Shown piece after piece: positions 1-5,686 of a stretch of DNA of 6,847 nt. Numbering within the stretch: position 1 is the first letter of the stretch; each line of letters opens with the position of its first letter. A model generated the notes under the pieces. That model did not search any database. It saw only the letters and a program-made list of their open reading frames with translations, and had not been told where the DNA came from. This DNA is from Burkholderiales bacterium (lineage in GTDB: Bacteria; Pseudomonadota; Gammaproteobacteria; Burkholderiales; SG8-39), in contig JADGRR010000152.1 of assembly GCA_017880745.1 (NCBI GenBank), positions 1-6,847 of the forward strand. Reading direction: 5' to 3'. A program made the position numbers and the translations under genes.

Positions 1-649
1 CGTGGTCATCGAAGGCCATACCAGAATCGGCAGAAACAACCGCATCTTCCAGTTCTGTTCACTGGGAGCGGTGCCGCAGGACAAGAAATACGCGAACGAA
101 CCGACCCGCCTGGAGATCGGCGATGGCAATACCATACGCGAGTTTTGCACGCTCAATTGCGGCACTGCGCAGGACGCGGGCGTCACCCGCTTGGGGCACG
201 ACAACTGGATCATGGCTTATGTGCACCTGGCGCACGACTGCCAGATCGGCGACCACGCTATTTTTGCCAATAACGCCCAACTCGCCGGTCACGTGCATGT
301 CGGCGATCACGCCATACTCGGCGGTTTCACCGGCGTACACCAGTTCGTGCGCATAGGCGCCCACAGCTTTACCGCGATCGCCACGGTATTGGTGCACGAC
401 CTCCCGCCCTATGTGATGGCGGCGGGCGACACGGCCAAACCCTACGGCATCAATGTCGAGGGACTGCGCCGGCGCGGTTTCTCGGCAGAGGCCATGGCCG
501 CGATCAAGCGCGCCTACAAGACACTTTACAAATCCGGCCTGACCTTGGATCAAGCCAAGGCGCAGCTTGCCGAACAAGCCAAGACCTGCGCTGAAGTCGG
601 CGTGCTCGCCGAATTTCTGCAGGGTTGCACCCGCGGGATCGCGCGCTGA
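1..649 (+). CDS. lpxA: LpxA, UDP-N-acetylglucosamine O-acyltransferase (5' end outside window)
   Basis: Cytoplasmic acyltransferase for the first step of lipid A synthesis: it moves an (R)-3-hydroxyacyl chain from acyl-ACP to the 3-OH of UDP-GlcNAc. The visible 216 or so residues are hexapeptide-repeat left-handed beta-helix followed by the C-terminal helical part. The motif HLAHDC holds the catalytic His (visible residue 78, equal to E. coli His125); His97 in LAGHV and His113 in VHQF match E. coli His144 and His160. The alignment offset is 47, so about 47 N-terminal residues lie upstream and the full length would be about 262, the same as E. coli. The C-terminus ends with the typical TRG-I-R. 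The residue at the E. coli Gly173 acyl-ruler position is Ile, suggesting a shorter acyl chain. The stop is one base before the lpxB start, so the two are co-transcribed. Confidence 0.97.
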   Translation, partial: VVIEGHTRIGRNNRIFQFCSLGAVPQDKKYANEPTRLEIGDGNTIREFCTLNCGTAQDAGVTRLGHDNWIMAYVHLAHDCQIGDHAIFANNAQLAGHVHVGDHAILGGFTGVHQFVRIGAHSFTAIATVLVHDLPPYVMAAGDTAKPYGINVEGLRRRGFSAEAMAAIKRAYKTLYKSGLTLDQAKAQLAEQAKTCAEVGVLAEFLQGCTRGIAR

Positions 650-650
650 C

Positions 651-1811
651 GTGATCGGGCGGCGGGTTACCATCGGCATGGTCGCCGGCGAGGCCTCGGG
701 CGACCTGCTTGGGGCGCATCTGATGGCGGCACTGCACGCGCAGCTGCCGGGCGCGAGGTTCATCGGCATCGGCGGCCCCAAAATGCAGTCCGAAGGTCTC
801 GATGTCCTGTTTCCGATGGAACGCCTGGCGGTGCGCGGCTATGCCGAGGTGCTGCGGCATTATCCGGGCCTGCTGTGGATGCGACGCCAGCTGCGCCGGG
901 CATTGGTCGAAGCGCGACCGCAGCTGTTCATAGGCGTGGATGCGCCCGATTTCAATCTGGGTCTGGAAGCGGGTCTCAAGCGCGCCGGGATACCGGTCGT
1001 GCATTACGTAAGCCCCTCGATCTGGGCCTGGCGCGGCGGCCGCATCGGCGCCATTGCACGCTCGGTCGATCATATGCTTACGCTGTTTCCCTTCGAACAG
1101 ACGCTCTACCGCGAGGCAGGCGTTCCCGCGACCTATGTCGGCCATCCGCTCGCCGACATGATTCCTGAGGAAGACCAGACTGCCAGCACGCGCCTGCAAC
1201 TCAAGATCGCGCCGGAGCGCAAAGTGATCGCGCTCCTGCCGGGCAGCCGCCAGTCCGAATTGCGCTACATGGCGGACACCTTCATTGCGACAGCCAAGCT
1301 GCTGGCGCAGAGAATGGAGCAACCGCTGTTTCTGGTCCCGCTGGTCAGCCGCGAAACGCGCGAGATTTTCGAGGCCGCACTCTACCGGGCGGACGCGGCC
1401 GACCTGCCGCTGACGATCCTGTTCGGCCACGCCCGGGATGCGCTCGCCGCCGCCGATGTCGCGCTCGTGGCGAGTGGAACCGCGACCCTGGAGGCGGCGT
1501 TGCTGAAAAAGCCGATGGTCATCGCCTACAAGATGGCCGGCGCAAGCTTTCAGCTGATGCGGCGCATGGGCTATCTGCCTTACGTCGGCCTGCCCAACAT
1601 CCTCGCCGGAGAATTCGTGGTGCCGGAGTTGCTGCAGCACGACGCCACCCCCGAAAATCTGGCGCAGGCCCTGCTCAATACGCTCAACGACACGGTGGTG
1701 CGCGAGCGCATCCCGCAGCGCTTTGCCGCCATTCACCGCCAGCTGAAATGCAACACCGCGGAGCAGGCCGCCAGGGCGGTGCTGCCTTTGCTCGCGCGTA
1801 CAACCGCGTGA
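651..1811 (+). CDS. lpxB: LpxB, lipid-A-disaccharide synthase
   Basis: Peripheral inner-membrane GT-B glycosyltransferase (family GT19) that joins UDP-2,3-diacylglucosamine and 2,3-diacylglucosamine 1-phosphate to give the tetraacyl disaccharide 1-phosphate of lipid A. I chose the GTG at 651: it gives 386 residues (E. coli 382) and places eight residues before the first strand and the VAGEASGD motif. Asp97 in GVDAPDFN matches the essential Asp98 of E. coli. Other family marks are HYVSPSIWAWR, the LLPGSR loop, ASGTATLE and the LPNILAG segment in the C-terminal nucleotide-binding half. A later ATG at 678 would cut off the first strand; an earlier in-frame ATG at 567 would overlap lpxA by 83 bases and adds no family sequence. 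Only a weak GGGA lies upstream, so translation probably depends on coupling to lpxA. Confidence 0.97.
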   Translation: MIGRRVTIGMVAGEASGDLLGAHLMAALHAQLPGARFIGIGGPKMQSEGLDVLFPMERLAVRGYAEVLRHYPGLLWMRRQLRRALVEARPQLFIGVDAPDFNLGLEAGLKRAGIPVVHYVSPSIWAWRGGRIGAIARSVDHMLTLFPFEQTLYREAGVPATYVGHPLADMIPEEDQTASTRLQLKIAPERKVIALLPGSRQSELRYMADTFIATAKLLAQRMEQPLFLVPLVSRETREIFEAALYRADAADLPLTILFGHARDALAAADVALVASGTATLEAALLKKPMVIAYKMAGASFQLMRRMGYLPYVGLPNILAGEFVVPELLQHDATPENLAQALLNTLNDTVVRERIPQRFAAIHRQLKCNTAEQAARAVLPLLARTTA

Positions 1812-1826
1812 ACCGGGTCCGTATCC

Positions 1827-1854
1827 GCCCAGTCGTATGAGCCCAGTCGTATGA
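1827..1854 (+). repeat. Tandem 14-bp duplication at the rnhB start
   Basis: The 14-mer gcccagtcgtatga occurs twice in direct succession, at 1827-1840 and 1841-1854, with no mismatch. The second copy carries the rnhB start ATG (1851). The first copy carries an out-of-frame ATG (1837) that opens a five-codon frame, MSPVV, whose TGA stop (1852-1854) overlaps the rnhB ATG as ATGA. The duplication is seen directly; any effect on translation is inference. Confidence 0.9.
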
Positions 1855-2417
1855 ACCTAGTGTGCGGCGTGGACGAAGCGGGGCGGGGGCCGCTTGCCGG
1901 CCCGGTCTACGCCGCTGCGGTGATCCTCGACCCGGCCTGGCACATAGCCGGGCTGGCGGATTCCAAGGTTCTGTCCGCGTCCCGGCGTCTGGAACTGGCC
2001 GAGCAAATACGCCTGCACGCGCTTGCCTGGGCGATCGCTTTCGCCTCGGTGGCCGAGATCGACGCGATCAACATCCTGCAAGCCAGCCTGCTCGCGATGC
2101 GCCGTGCGGTAGAGCAGTTGAGCGTCGCACCGAGCGAAGTTCTGGTGGATGGCAATCAGTGTCCTGTCATCGGCTATCCGGTCAGAGCCATCGTCAAGGG
2201 CGACAGCAAGATATCCGCAATTTCGGCCGCCTCGATACTGGCCAAGACCGCGCGCGACGCGGAAATGCTGCGCCTGCACCAACTCTACCCGCATTACGGT
2301 CTGGATCGGCACAAGGGCTATCCGACTGCCGCTCATCTTGCGGCGCTGGAACGGCACGGTGTGGTCGAATTCCACCGCCGCAGCTATGCGCCGATACGCA
2401 AGCTGCTGGAACGCTAA
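1851..2417 (+). CDS. rnhB: RnhB, ribonuclease HII
   Basis: Metal-dependent endonuclease that cuts the RNA strand of RNA-DNA hybrids and single ribonucleotides left in DNA, starting ribonucleotide excision repair. At 188 residues it has the usual bacterial RNase HII length. The acidic active-site set is complete: Asp8 and Glu9 in GVDEAGRGPLAGPV, Asp100 in LVDGN, and Asp118 in KGDSK. The conserved Gly-Arg-Gly loop that senses the 2'-OH is present at 11-13, and the later SAASILAKTARD helix and the HKGYPTAAH segment are typical. It is the third gene of the lpxA-lpxB-rnhB run, 39 bases after lpxB. The start ATG is the second of two ATGs made by a 14-bp tandem duplication; no good Shine-Dalgarno precedes it. 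A convergent gene follows. Confidence 0.97.
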   Translation: MNLVCGVDEAGRGPLAGPVYAAAVILDPAWHIAGLADSKVLSASRRLELAEQIRLHALAWAIAFASVAEIDAINILQASLLAMRRAVEQLSVAPSEVLVDGNQCPVIGYPVRAIVKGDSKISAISAASILAKTARDAEMLRLHQLYPHYGLDRHKGYPTAAHLAALERHGVVEFHRRSYAPIRKLLER

Positions 2418-2431
2418 GAGTTCCTAACAAT

Positions 2432-2453
2432 ACGAGGGGACACGTCCCCTCGT
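2432..2453. terminator. Stem-loop after rnhB (possible terminator or REP-like unit)
   Basis: Perfect 9-bp stem acgagggga / tcccctcgt with a 4-base loop, 14 bases after the rnhB stop. No T-run follows on the plus strand; on the minus strand the flank is attgtt, slightly better. It could serve as a two-way terminator between convergent rnhB and senB, or be a small palindromic repeat of the REP type. Confidence 0.5.
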
Positions 2454-2469
2454 GCTCCCCTAAGTCAGG

Positions 2470-2494
2470 CGCCTAACAGCTATTCTGTTAGGCG
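2470..2494. terminator. Second stem-loop in the rnhB/senB convergent gap
   Basis: Perfect 10-bp stem cgcctaacag / ctgttaggcg with a 5-base loop. The plus-strand flank is ttctaa, only a short T stretch, so intrinsic termination may be weak. Its place between two convergent genes fits a bidirectional terminator. Confidence 0.55.
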
Positions 2495-2506
2495 TTCTAA
2501 GAATCG

Positions 2507-2525
2507 GAGCGCCCCAGGGACGCTC
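2507..2525 (-). terminator. Stem-loop at the senB stop codon
   Basis: Read on the minus strand, an 8-bp stem with one G-U pair and a 3-base loop begins within the senB stop codon; on the plus strand the same position is an A-C mismatch, so the structure favours the senB transcript. The downstream minus-strand flank is cgattctta, without a true T-run. It is possibly the senB terminator or part of a stepwise set with the two hairpins beyond it. Confidence 0.35.
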
Positions 2526-3471
2526 AGTTGAGTTCCCGCAGCAGGCGCACCAGGCTGGCGCGCTCGCTTTGCGGCCGGAACAGGTGCCGCCGCGCCGCAA
2601 TGTCGCGCTTGAGCGACTGGTAATACGCCTGGTGCCGCATCGCTTTGGTCAGAAGCTTGGCCAGCGCCGCTTCATCTCCCGGAGGGAAATAGCCGGCGTA
2701 GCCCGAACCCAGCATGCCGATATTGCCGGCGATGGCGGACGCGAGCACCGGTACGCCGGCGCACACGGCTTCGGCAATCGCATTGGCGCCGCCTTCCATA
2801 TGCGAACTGATCACCATCAGGTGGCTGCGGCAAAGCCAGCGCAGCGCACACCAGTGTTGTACGCTGCCGAGCCAGCGGTAGCGCGGCTCGTGAACCATCA
2901 GGGTTTTCGCCTGTGCCGCGAACGCCGGCGACATGGCTTTACCCAGCTGCACCAACTCGATCCTTTCCTCCGGCGGAATGAGCTGCAGCGCCAGGGCGGC
3001 GCGGAAAGGATCTTTTTCCTCGCGCAGATGACCGAGAACACAGACGCGGAATTTCTTCTTGGGCGGGCTCGCCCGTGTCTTCACCTGCGCCGACTGATAG
3101 ACCACGCGGGCCTTGGCGCGAAATTGGCGCGGCAATTCCTTCAACCCCTCGTCCTGCAGCACCACCAGCCGCTGCGCCAGCTTCATCGACAGTTGCGCGC
3201 CGGCATCATAGCGTATGTCGCGATAAAGATCGGTTCCAGTGAGCACCACGACCAAGTTGCCCGTCGGATACGCCTGGCGATAGCGCAGCACGGACGCGTG
3301 GCTGCGGCGCGCGTGCAAAGCGAAGAGGACGTCGGCTGGCGCTGCATCCCATTCGCTGGCCAAGCTGACCTTGTGCCCGGCCGCGCGCAGCATCGAGGCC
3401 CAGCGCTGGGCCGTGTGCCGGTTGCCCGTGCGCGAGCCGGCGGCCGCGGGCGTGACGATTGCAATTTTCAC
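2524..3471 (-). CDS. senB: SenB-like selenosugar synthase (GT4-type glycosyltransferase, TIGR04348-like)
   Basis: A 315-residue GT-B glycosyltransferase. The N-terminal half opens with a KIAIVTP strand, then GNRHTAQRWA (16-25), FALHARRS (50-57) and VLTGTDLYRDI (76-86), a set I recognise from the family first catalogued as TIGR04348 and later shown to contain SenB. The C-terminal half has GHLREEKDP (147-155) with the Arg/Lys pair expected to bind the sugar-nucleotide phosphates, and the EX7E motif (Glu226, Glu234) in EGGANAIAEA. SenB is known to make a 1-seleno-sugar from selenophosphate and a UDP-sugar in the cytoplasm. The GTG start is forced: an in-frame TAA lies six codons upstream and no other start is between them. 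It diverges from the EgtB-like gene 47 bp away, which strongly supports the SenB reading. Alternative: a related glycosyltransferase with sulfur or another acceptor. Confidence 0.85.
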   Translation of the reverse strand: MKIAIVTPAAAGSRTGNRHTAQRWASMLRAAGHKVSLASEWDAAPADVLFALHARRSHASVLRYRQAYPTGNLVVVLTGTDLYRDIRYDAGAQLSMKLAQRLVVLQDEGLKELPRQFRAKARVVYQSAQVKTRASPPKKKFRVCVLGHLREEKDPFRAALALQLIPPEERIELVQLGKAMSPAFAAQAKTLMVHEPRYRWLGSVQHWCALRWLCRSHLMVISSHMEGGANAIAEAVCAGVPVLASAIAGNIGMLGSGYAGYFPPGDEAALAKLLTKAMRHQAYYQSLKRDIAARRHLFRPQSERASLVRLLRELN

Positions 3472-3518
3472 CCTGAGGGTTCTCGGTTAGACTGGCCGTG
3501 CTGTCATCATATTCAAGC
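3472..3518. promoter_or_regulatory. Divergent senB/senA start region
   Basis: Both genes start outward from this 47-bp stretch, so any dedicated promoters must lie in it or inside the opposing coding ends. I found no convincing -35/-10 pair on either strand: the plus strand has a CATATT at 3508-3513 and the minus strand a TTGAAT at 3516-3511, neither with a good partner. Ribosome-binding signals are also poor on both sides (minus strand CAGG directly against the GTG). Short or leaderless transcripts are possible. Confidence 0.35.
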
Positions 3519-4820
3519 ATGAGTATCTTAGAGCAATTGAGTACCGACGACCAGGCGGCGCAGCTGCGCGCGAGCCGCGCGCGCTCGCGCGCGCTGACGC
3601 GGGATCTGCGCGGGGAGCAATTGTTCGGCCCGCGTTTGCCTGTCGTGAACCCTGTGTTGTGGGAACTCGGCCACATAGCCTGGTTTCAGGAGTTCTGGTG
3701 CCTGCGCCGGCGCGGCGACGACTCGCTCGCGGCCTCGGTGCTACCCGGCGCCGATAGTCTGTACGACTCGACCGCGATTGCGCACGACCTGCGCTGGGAC
3801 TTGCCGCTGCCCGCGCTCGAGGCCACGCTCGCCTACCAGGATCGAGTGCTGGATCTGGTGCAGGAGCGCCTGCAGCGCGATTCCGGCAACGCTAGCCTGG
3901 CGTATTTCGTGCAACTGGCCGTATTCCACGAGGACATGCACGCGGAGGCATTTCATTACACGCGCCAGACGCTGGCTTATGCCGTGCCGCAGTTGCCGCC
4001 GCGGGACACCATCGGGCTCACCGGCGCATCGGCAGAGGCGGAAGGCGATGCCTCTATCCCCGGCGGACGCTACCTGCTGGGCGCGGGTCACCAGCCCGAC
4101 TTTGTGTTTGACAACGAGAAATGGGAGCATCCGGTCGAGATTCAGCCGTTCCTTATCGCACGTTGTGCCGTCAGCAACGCGCAGTATTTCGGATTCGTCG
4201 AGGAAGGAGGCTATCTGCGGCGCGAGTTCTGGTCGGATGCGGGTTGGTCCTGGTTGCAACAGGGCGTGGCCCGGGCGCCCCGCTATTGGCGCAAGCAGGA
4301 CGGCCGGTGGCAGCAGCGGCGCTTCGACGCCTGGGCGCCACTGGCTTTGCACGAGCCGGTCATCCACGTGAACTGGCATGAGGCGCAGGCCTATTGCCGC
4401 TACGCAGGCCGGCGCCTCCCAAGTGAGGCCGAATGGGAAACGGCGGCAAGCTGCGGCGGCACGCCCGGCAAGCGCCGCTACCCTTGGGGCGATGCCGCGC
4501 CCGACGCTCGGCGCGCAAATTTGGACGGCGATGCTCCGGTCGCCATCGATGCGCTGCCGGCCGGAGCGAGCGCGCAAGGCTGCCGCCAGCTGATCGGCAA
4601 CGTATGGGAATGGACCGACACGGCTTTCGGCCCCTATCCCGGATTCGAGCCGGATCCCTACAAGGAATACTCGCAACCCTGGTTCGGCACCCATAAGGTA
4701 CTGCGCGGCGGCAGTTTTGCCACGCCGGCGCGCCTAATCCGCAATACCTGGCGCAATTTCTATACGCCAGAACGCTACGATATATTCGCCGGGTTCCGCA
4801 CGTGCGCGATCGGGAGCTGA
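3519..4820 (+). CDS. senA: SenA-like selenoneine synthase (EgtB-family non-heme iron enzyme)
   Basis: From the ATG at 3519 this is a 433-residue, two-domain EgtB-type protein. The N-terminal DinB-like helical domain carries the likely iron triad: His52 in ELGHIAWF, and His137 and His141 in FHEDMHAE, matching His51/134/138 of the mycobacterial EgtB. The C-terminal formylglycine-enzyme-like fold runs from about 188 (IPGGRYLLG) through HVNWHEAQAYC, AGRRLPSEAEWE, GNVWEWT, PYPGF, KVLRGGSFAT and a final RNFYTPERYDIFAGFR. SenA is known to use Fe(II) and O2 to couple hercynine to a selenosugar, leading to selenoneine. I favour SenA over EgtB because of the senB partner and the ending FYTPERxDIFAGFR. 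An in-frame GTG at 3498 would add seven residues. The stop overlaps the next gene by 19 bases. Ergothioneine-type sulfur use cannot be excluded from sequence alone. Confidence 0.85.
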   Translation: MSILEQLSTDDQAAQLRASRARSRALTRDLRGEQLFGPRLPVVNPVLWELGHIAWFQEFWCLRRRGDDSLAASVLPGADSLYDSTAIAHDLRWDLPLPALEATLAYQDRVLDLVQERLQRDSGNASLAYFVQLAVFHEDMHAEAFHYTRQTLAYAVPQLPPRDTIGLTGASAEAEGDASIPGGRYLLGAGHQPDFVFDNEKWEHPVEIQPFLIARCAVSNAQYFGFVEEGGYLRREFWSDAGWSWLQQGVARAPRYWRKQDGRWQQRRFDAWAPLALHEPVIHVNWHEAQAYCRYAGRRLPSEAEWETAASCGGTPGKRRYPWGDAAPDARRANLDGDAPVAIDALPAGASAQGCRQLIGNVWEWTDTAFGPYPGFEPDPYKEYSQPWFGTHKVLRGGSFATPARLIRNTWRNFYTPERYDIFAGFRTCAIGS

Positions 4821-5593
4821 AGCGGATACACTCGCGCGACAACCCGCGCTTCAAGGCGCTGCGCGAGCTCGCCACCTCGACGCGCGAGCGGCGCAAAGCA
4901 GGCCTGGCGCTGCTGGACGGCGCGCATCTGATCGCGGCCTACTGCGCGAGCGGCGGGGTGCCCGAGCAGCTGATTCTCAGCGACAGCGGTATGGCTAGTC
5001 CGGAAGCCGCGCAGTTCGTGGCGGGCGCGTCCGCGCAAGGCGCGCTGGTGCTGGCCGATGCGCTGTTCAACGATGTCGCCCAGGTCGCGACGCCGACCGG
5101 CGTCGTCGCCTTGATACGCACGCCCAAACCGGGTCCGCTGCCAGGCAAGATCGAGCGCTGCGTGATGCTGGAAAATATCCAGGACGCGGGCAACCTCGGC
5201 TCGATCCTGCGCAGCACCGCGGCAGCGGGGATTGCCACAGTCCTGCTATCCCAGGGCTGTGCCTTCCCCTGGTCGCCCAAGGTGCTGCGCGCGGGGATGG
5301 GCGCGCATTTCAGCCTCGACATTTACGACCACGCCGATCTCGCGGCTGCCGTGCTGCGGCTGTCCGGCCGGCTGATCTGCACCAACAGTCATGCCCGCAA
5401 ATCGCTTTACCAGGCGGATTTGCGCGGCCCGCTTGCGTGGGTGTTCGGCAACGAAGGATCGGGCGTGAGTGCGGCGTTGAGTGCTGCAGCGGCCGACGAG
5501 GTGCGCATCCCCATGGCTGGAAAAACCGAGTCGCTCAATGTGGCGGCGGCGGCCGCGATTTGCCTGTTCGAGCAAGTTCGGCAGCGAATTTAA
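4802..5593 (+). CDS. TrmH/SpoU-family RNA 2'-O-ribose methyltransferase
   Basis: A 263-residue SAM-dependent methyltransferase of the SPOUT class that likely methylates a ribose 2'-OH in rRNA or tRNA. An N-terminal substrate-binding domain (IHSRDNPRFK at 9-18, LLDGAHLI at 37-44) precedes the knotted catalytic domain, in which all three SpoU motifs are intact: motif 1 ENIQDAGNLGSILRS (124-138, Asn125 and Arg137), motif 2 VFGNEGSG (214-221) and motif 3 IPMAGKTESLNVA (236-248). It resembles the RlmB/TsnR branch but the exact target nucleotide cannot be read from sequence, so I give no symbol. The GTG start at 4802 lies inside the end of senA (19-base overlap), and no ATG fits near it; translation may be coupled to senA. 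A strong terminator follows three bases after the stop. Confidence 0.93.
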   Translation: MRDRELKRIHSRDNPRFKALRELATSTRERRKAGLALLDGAHLIAAYCASGGVPEQLILSDSGMASPEAAQFVAGASAQGALVLADALFNDVAQVATPTGVVALIRTPKPGPLPGKIERCVMLENIQDAGNLGSILRSTAAAGIATVLLSQGCAFPWSPKVLRAGMGAHFSLDIYDHADLAAAVLRLSGRLICTNSHARKSLYQADLRGPLAWVFGNEGSGVSAALSAAAADEVRIPMAGKTESLNVAAAAAICLFEQVRQRI

Positions 5594-5595
5594 GG

Positions 5596-5628
5596 ACAGC
5601 CCGCGCGAAAACCTAGCGCGGGCTGTTT
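5596..5628. terminator. Strong intrinsic terminator after the RNA methyltransferase
   Basis: Perfect 11-bp GC-rich stem acagcccgcgc / gcgcgggctgt with a 9-base loop, beginning three bases after the methyltransferase stop and followed by TT. The T tail is short (three Ts counting the last stem base). Read on the minus strand the loop flank is GTCCTTAA, so it could also stop smpB transcripts. The rest of the gap to the smpB stop (5629-5686) shows only short palindromes such as cgcctaggcg at 5677-5686. Confidence 0.85.
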
Positions 5629-5686
5629 AAATGCCAGCGCCTACGGCGCGCGTCAACTCTGTGTTTTCGATAGGGCCGCCTAGGCG

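Noticed and set aside
567..650. Upstream in-frame ATG at 567 as the lpxB start
   Set aside because: It would overlap lpxA by 83 bases and add 28 residues not seen in LpxB proteins; the GTG at 651 gives normal length.
504..1736. Long minus-strand open frame of 410 codons opposite lpxB
   Set aside because: It mirrors the lpxB codons, has no recognisable family motif, and is a common artefact of GC-rich coding DNA.
2418..2523. An insertion sequence end or attachment site in the convergent gap
   Set aside because: Palindromes are present, but there is no transposase or integrase, tRNA, or matching repeat at the other side of senBA.
2569..3522. Plus-strand open frame opposite senB
   Set aside because: The minus-strand frame has clear glycosyltransferase motifs; the plus-strand frame is a low-complexity Arg/Gln/His-rich shadow.
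3741..4694. Minus-strand open frame opposite senA
   Set aside because: No domain signature, and it lies fully under the well-supported senA frame.
3519..4820. EgtB or OvoA (sulfur pathway) as the name for the iron enzyme
   Set aside because: OvoA usually carries an extra C-terminal methyltransferase domain, absent here; EgtB is usually beside egtD or egtC, whereas this gene is paired with a SenB-like glycosyltransferase. Kept as the main alternative, not the call.
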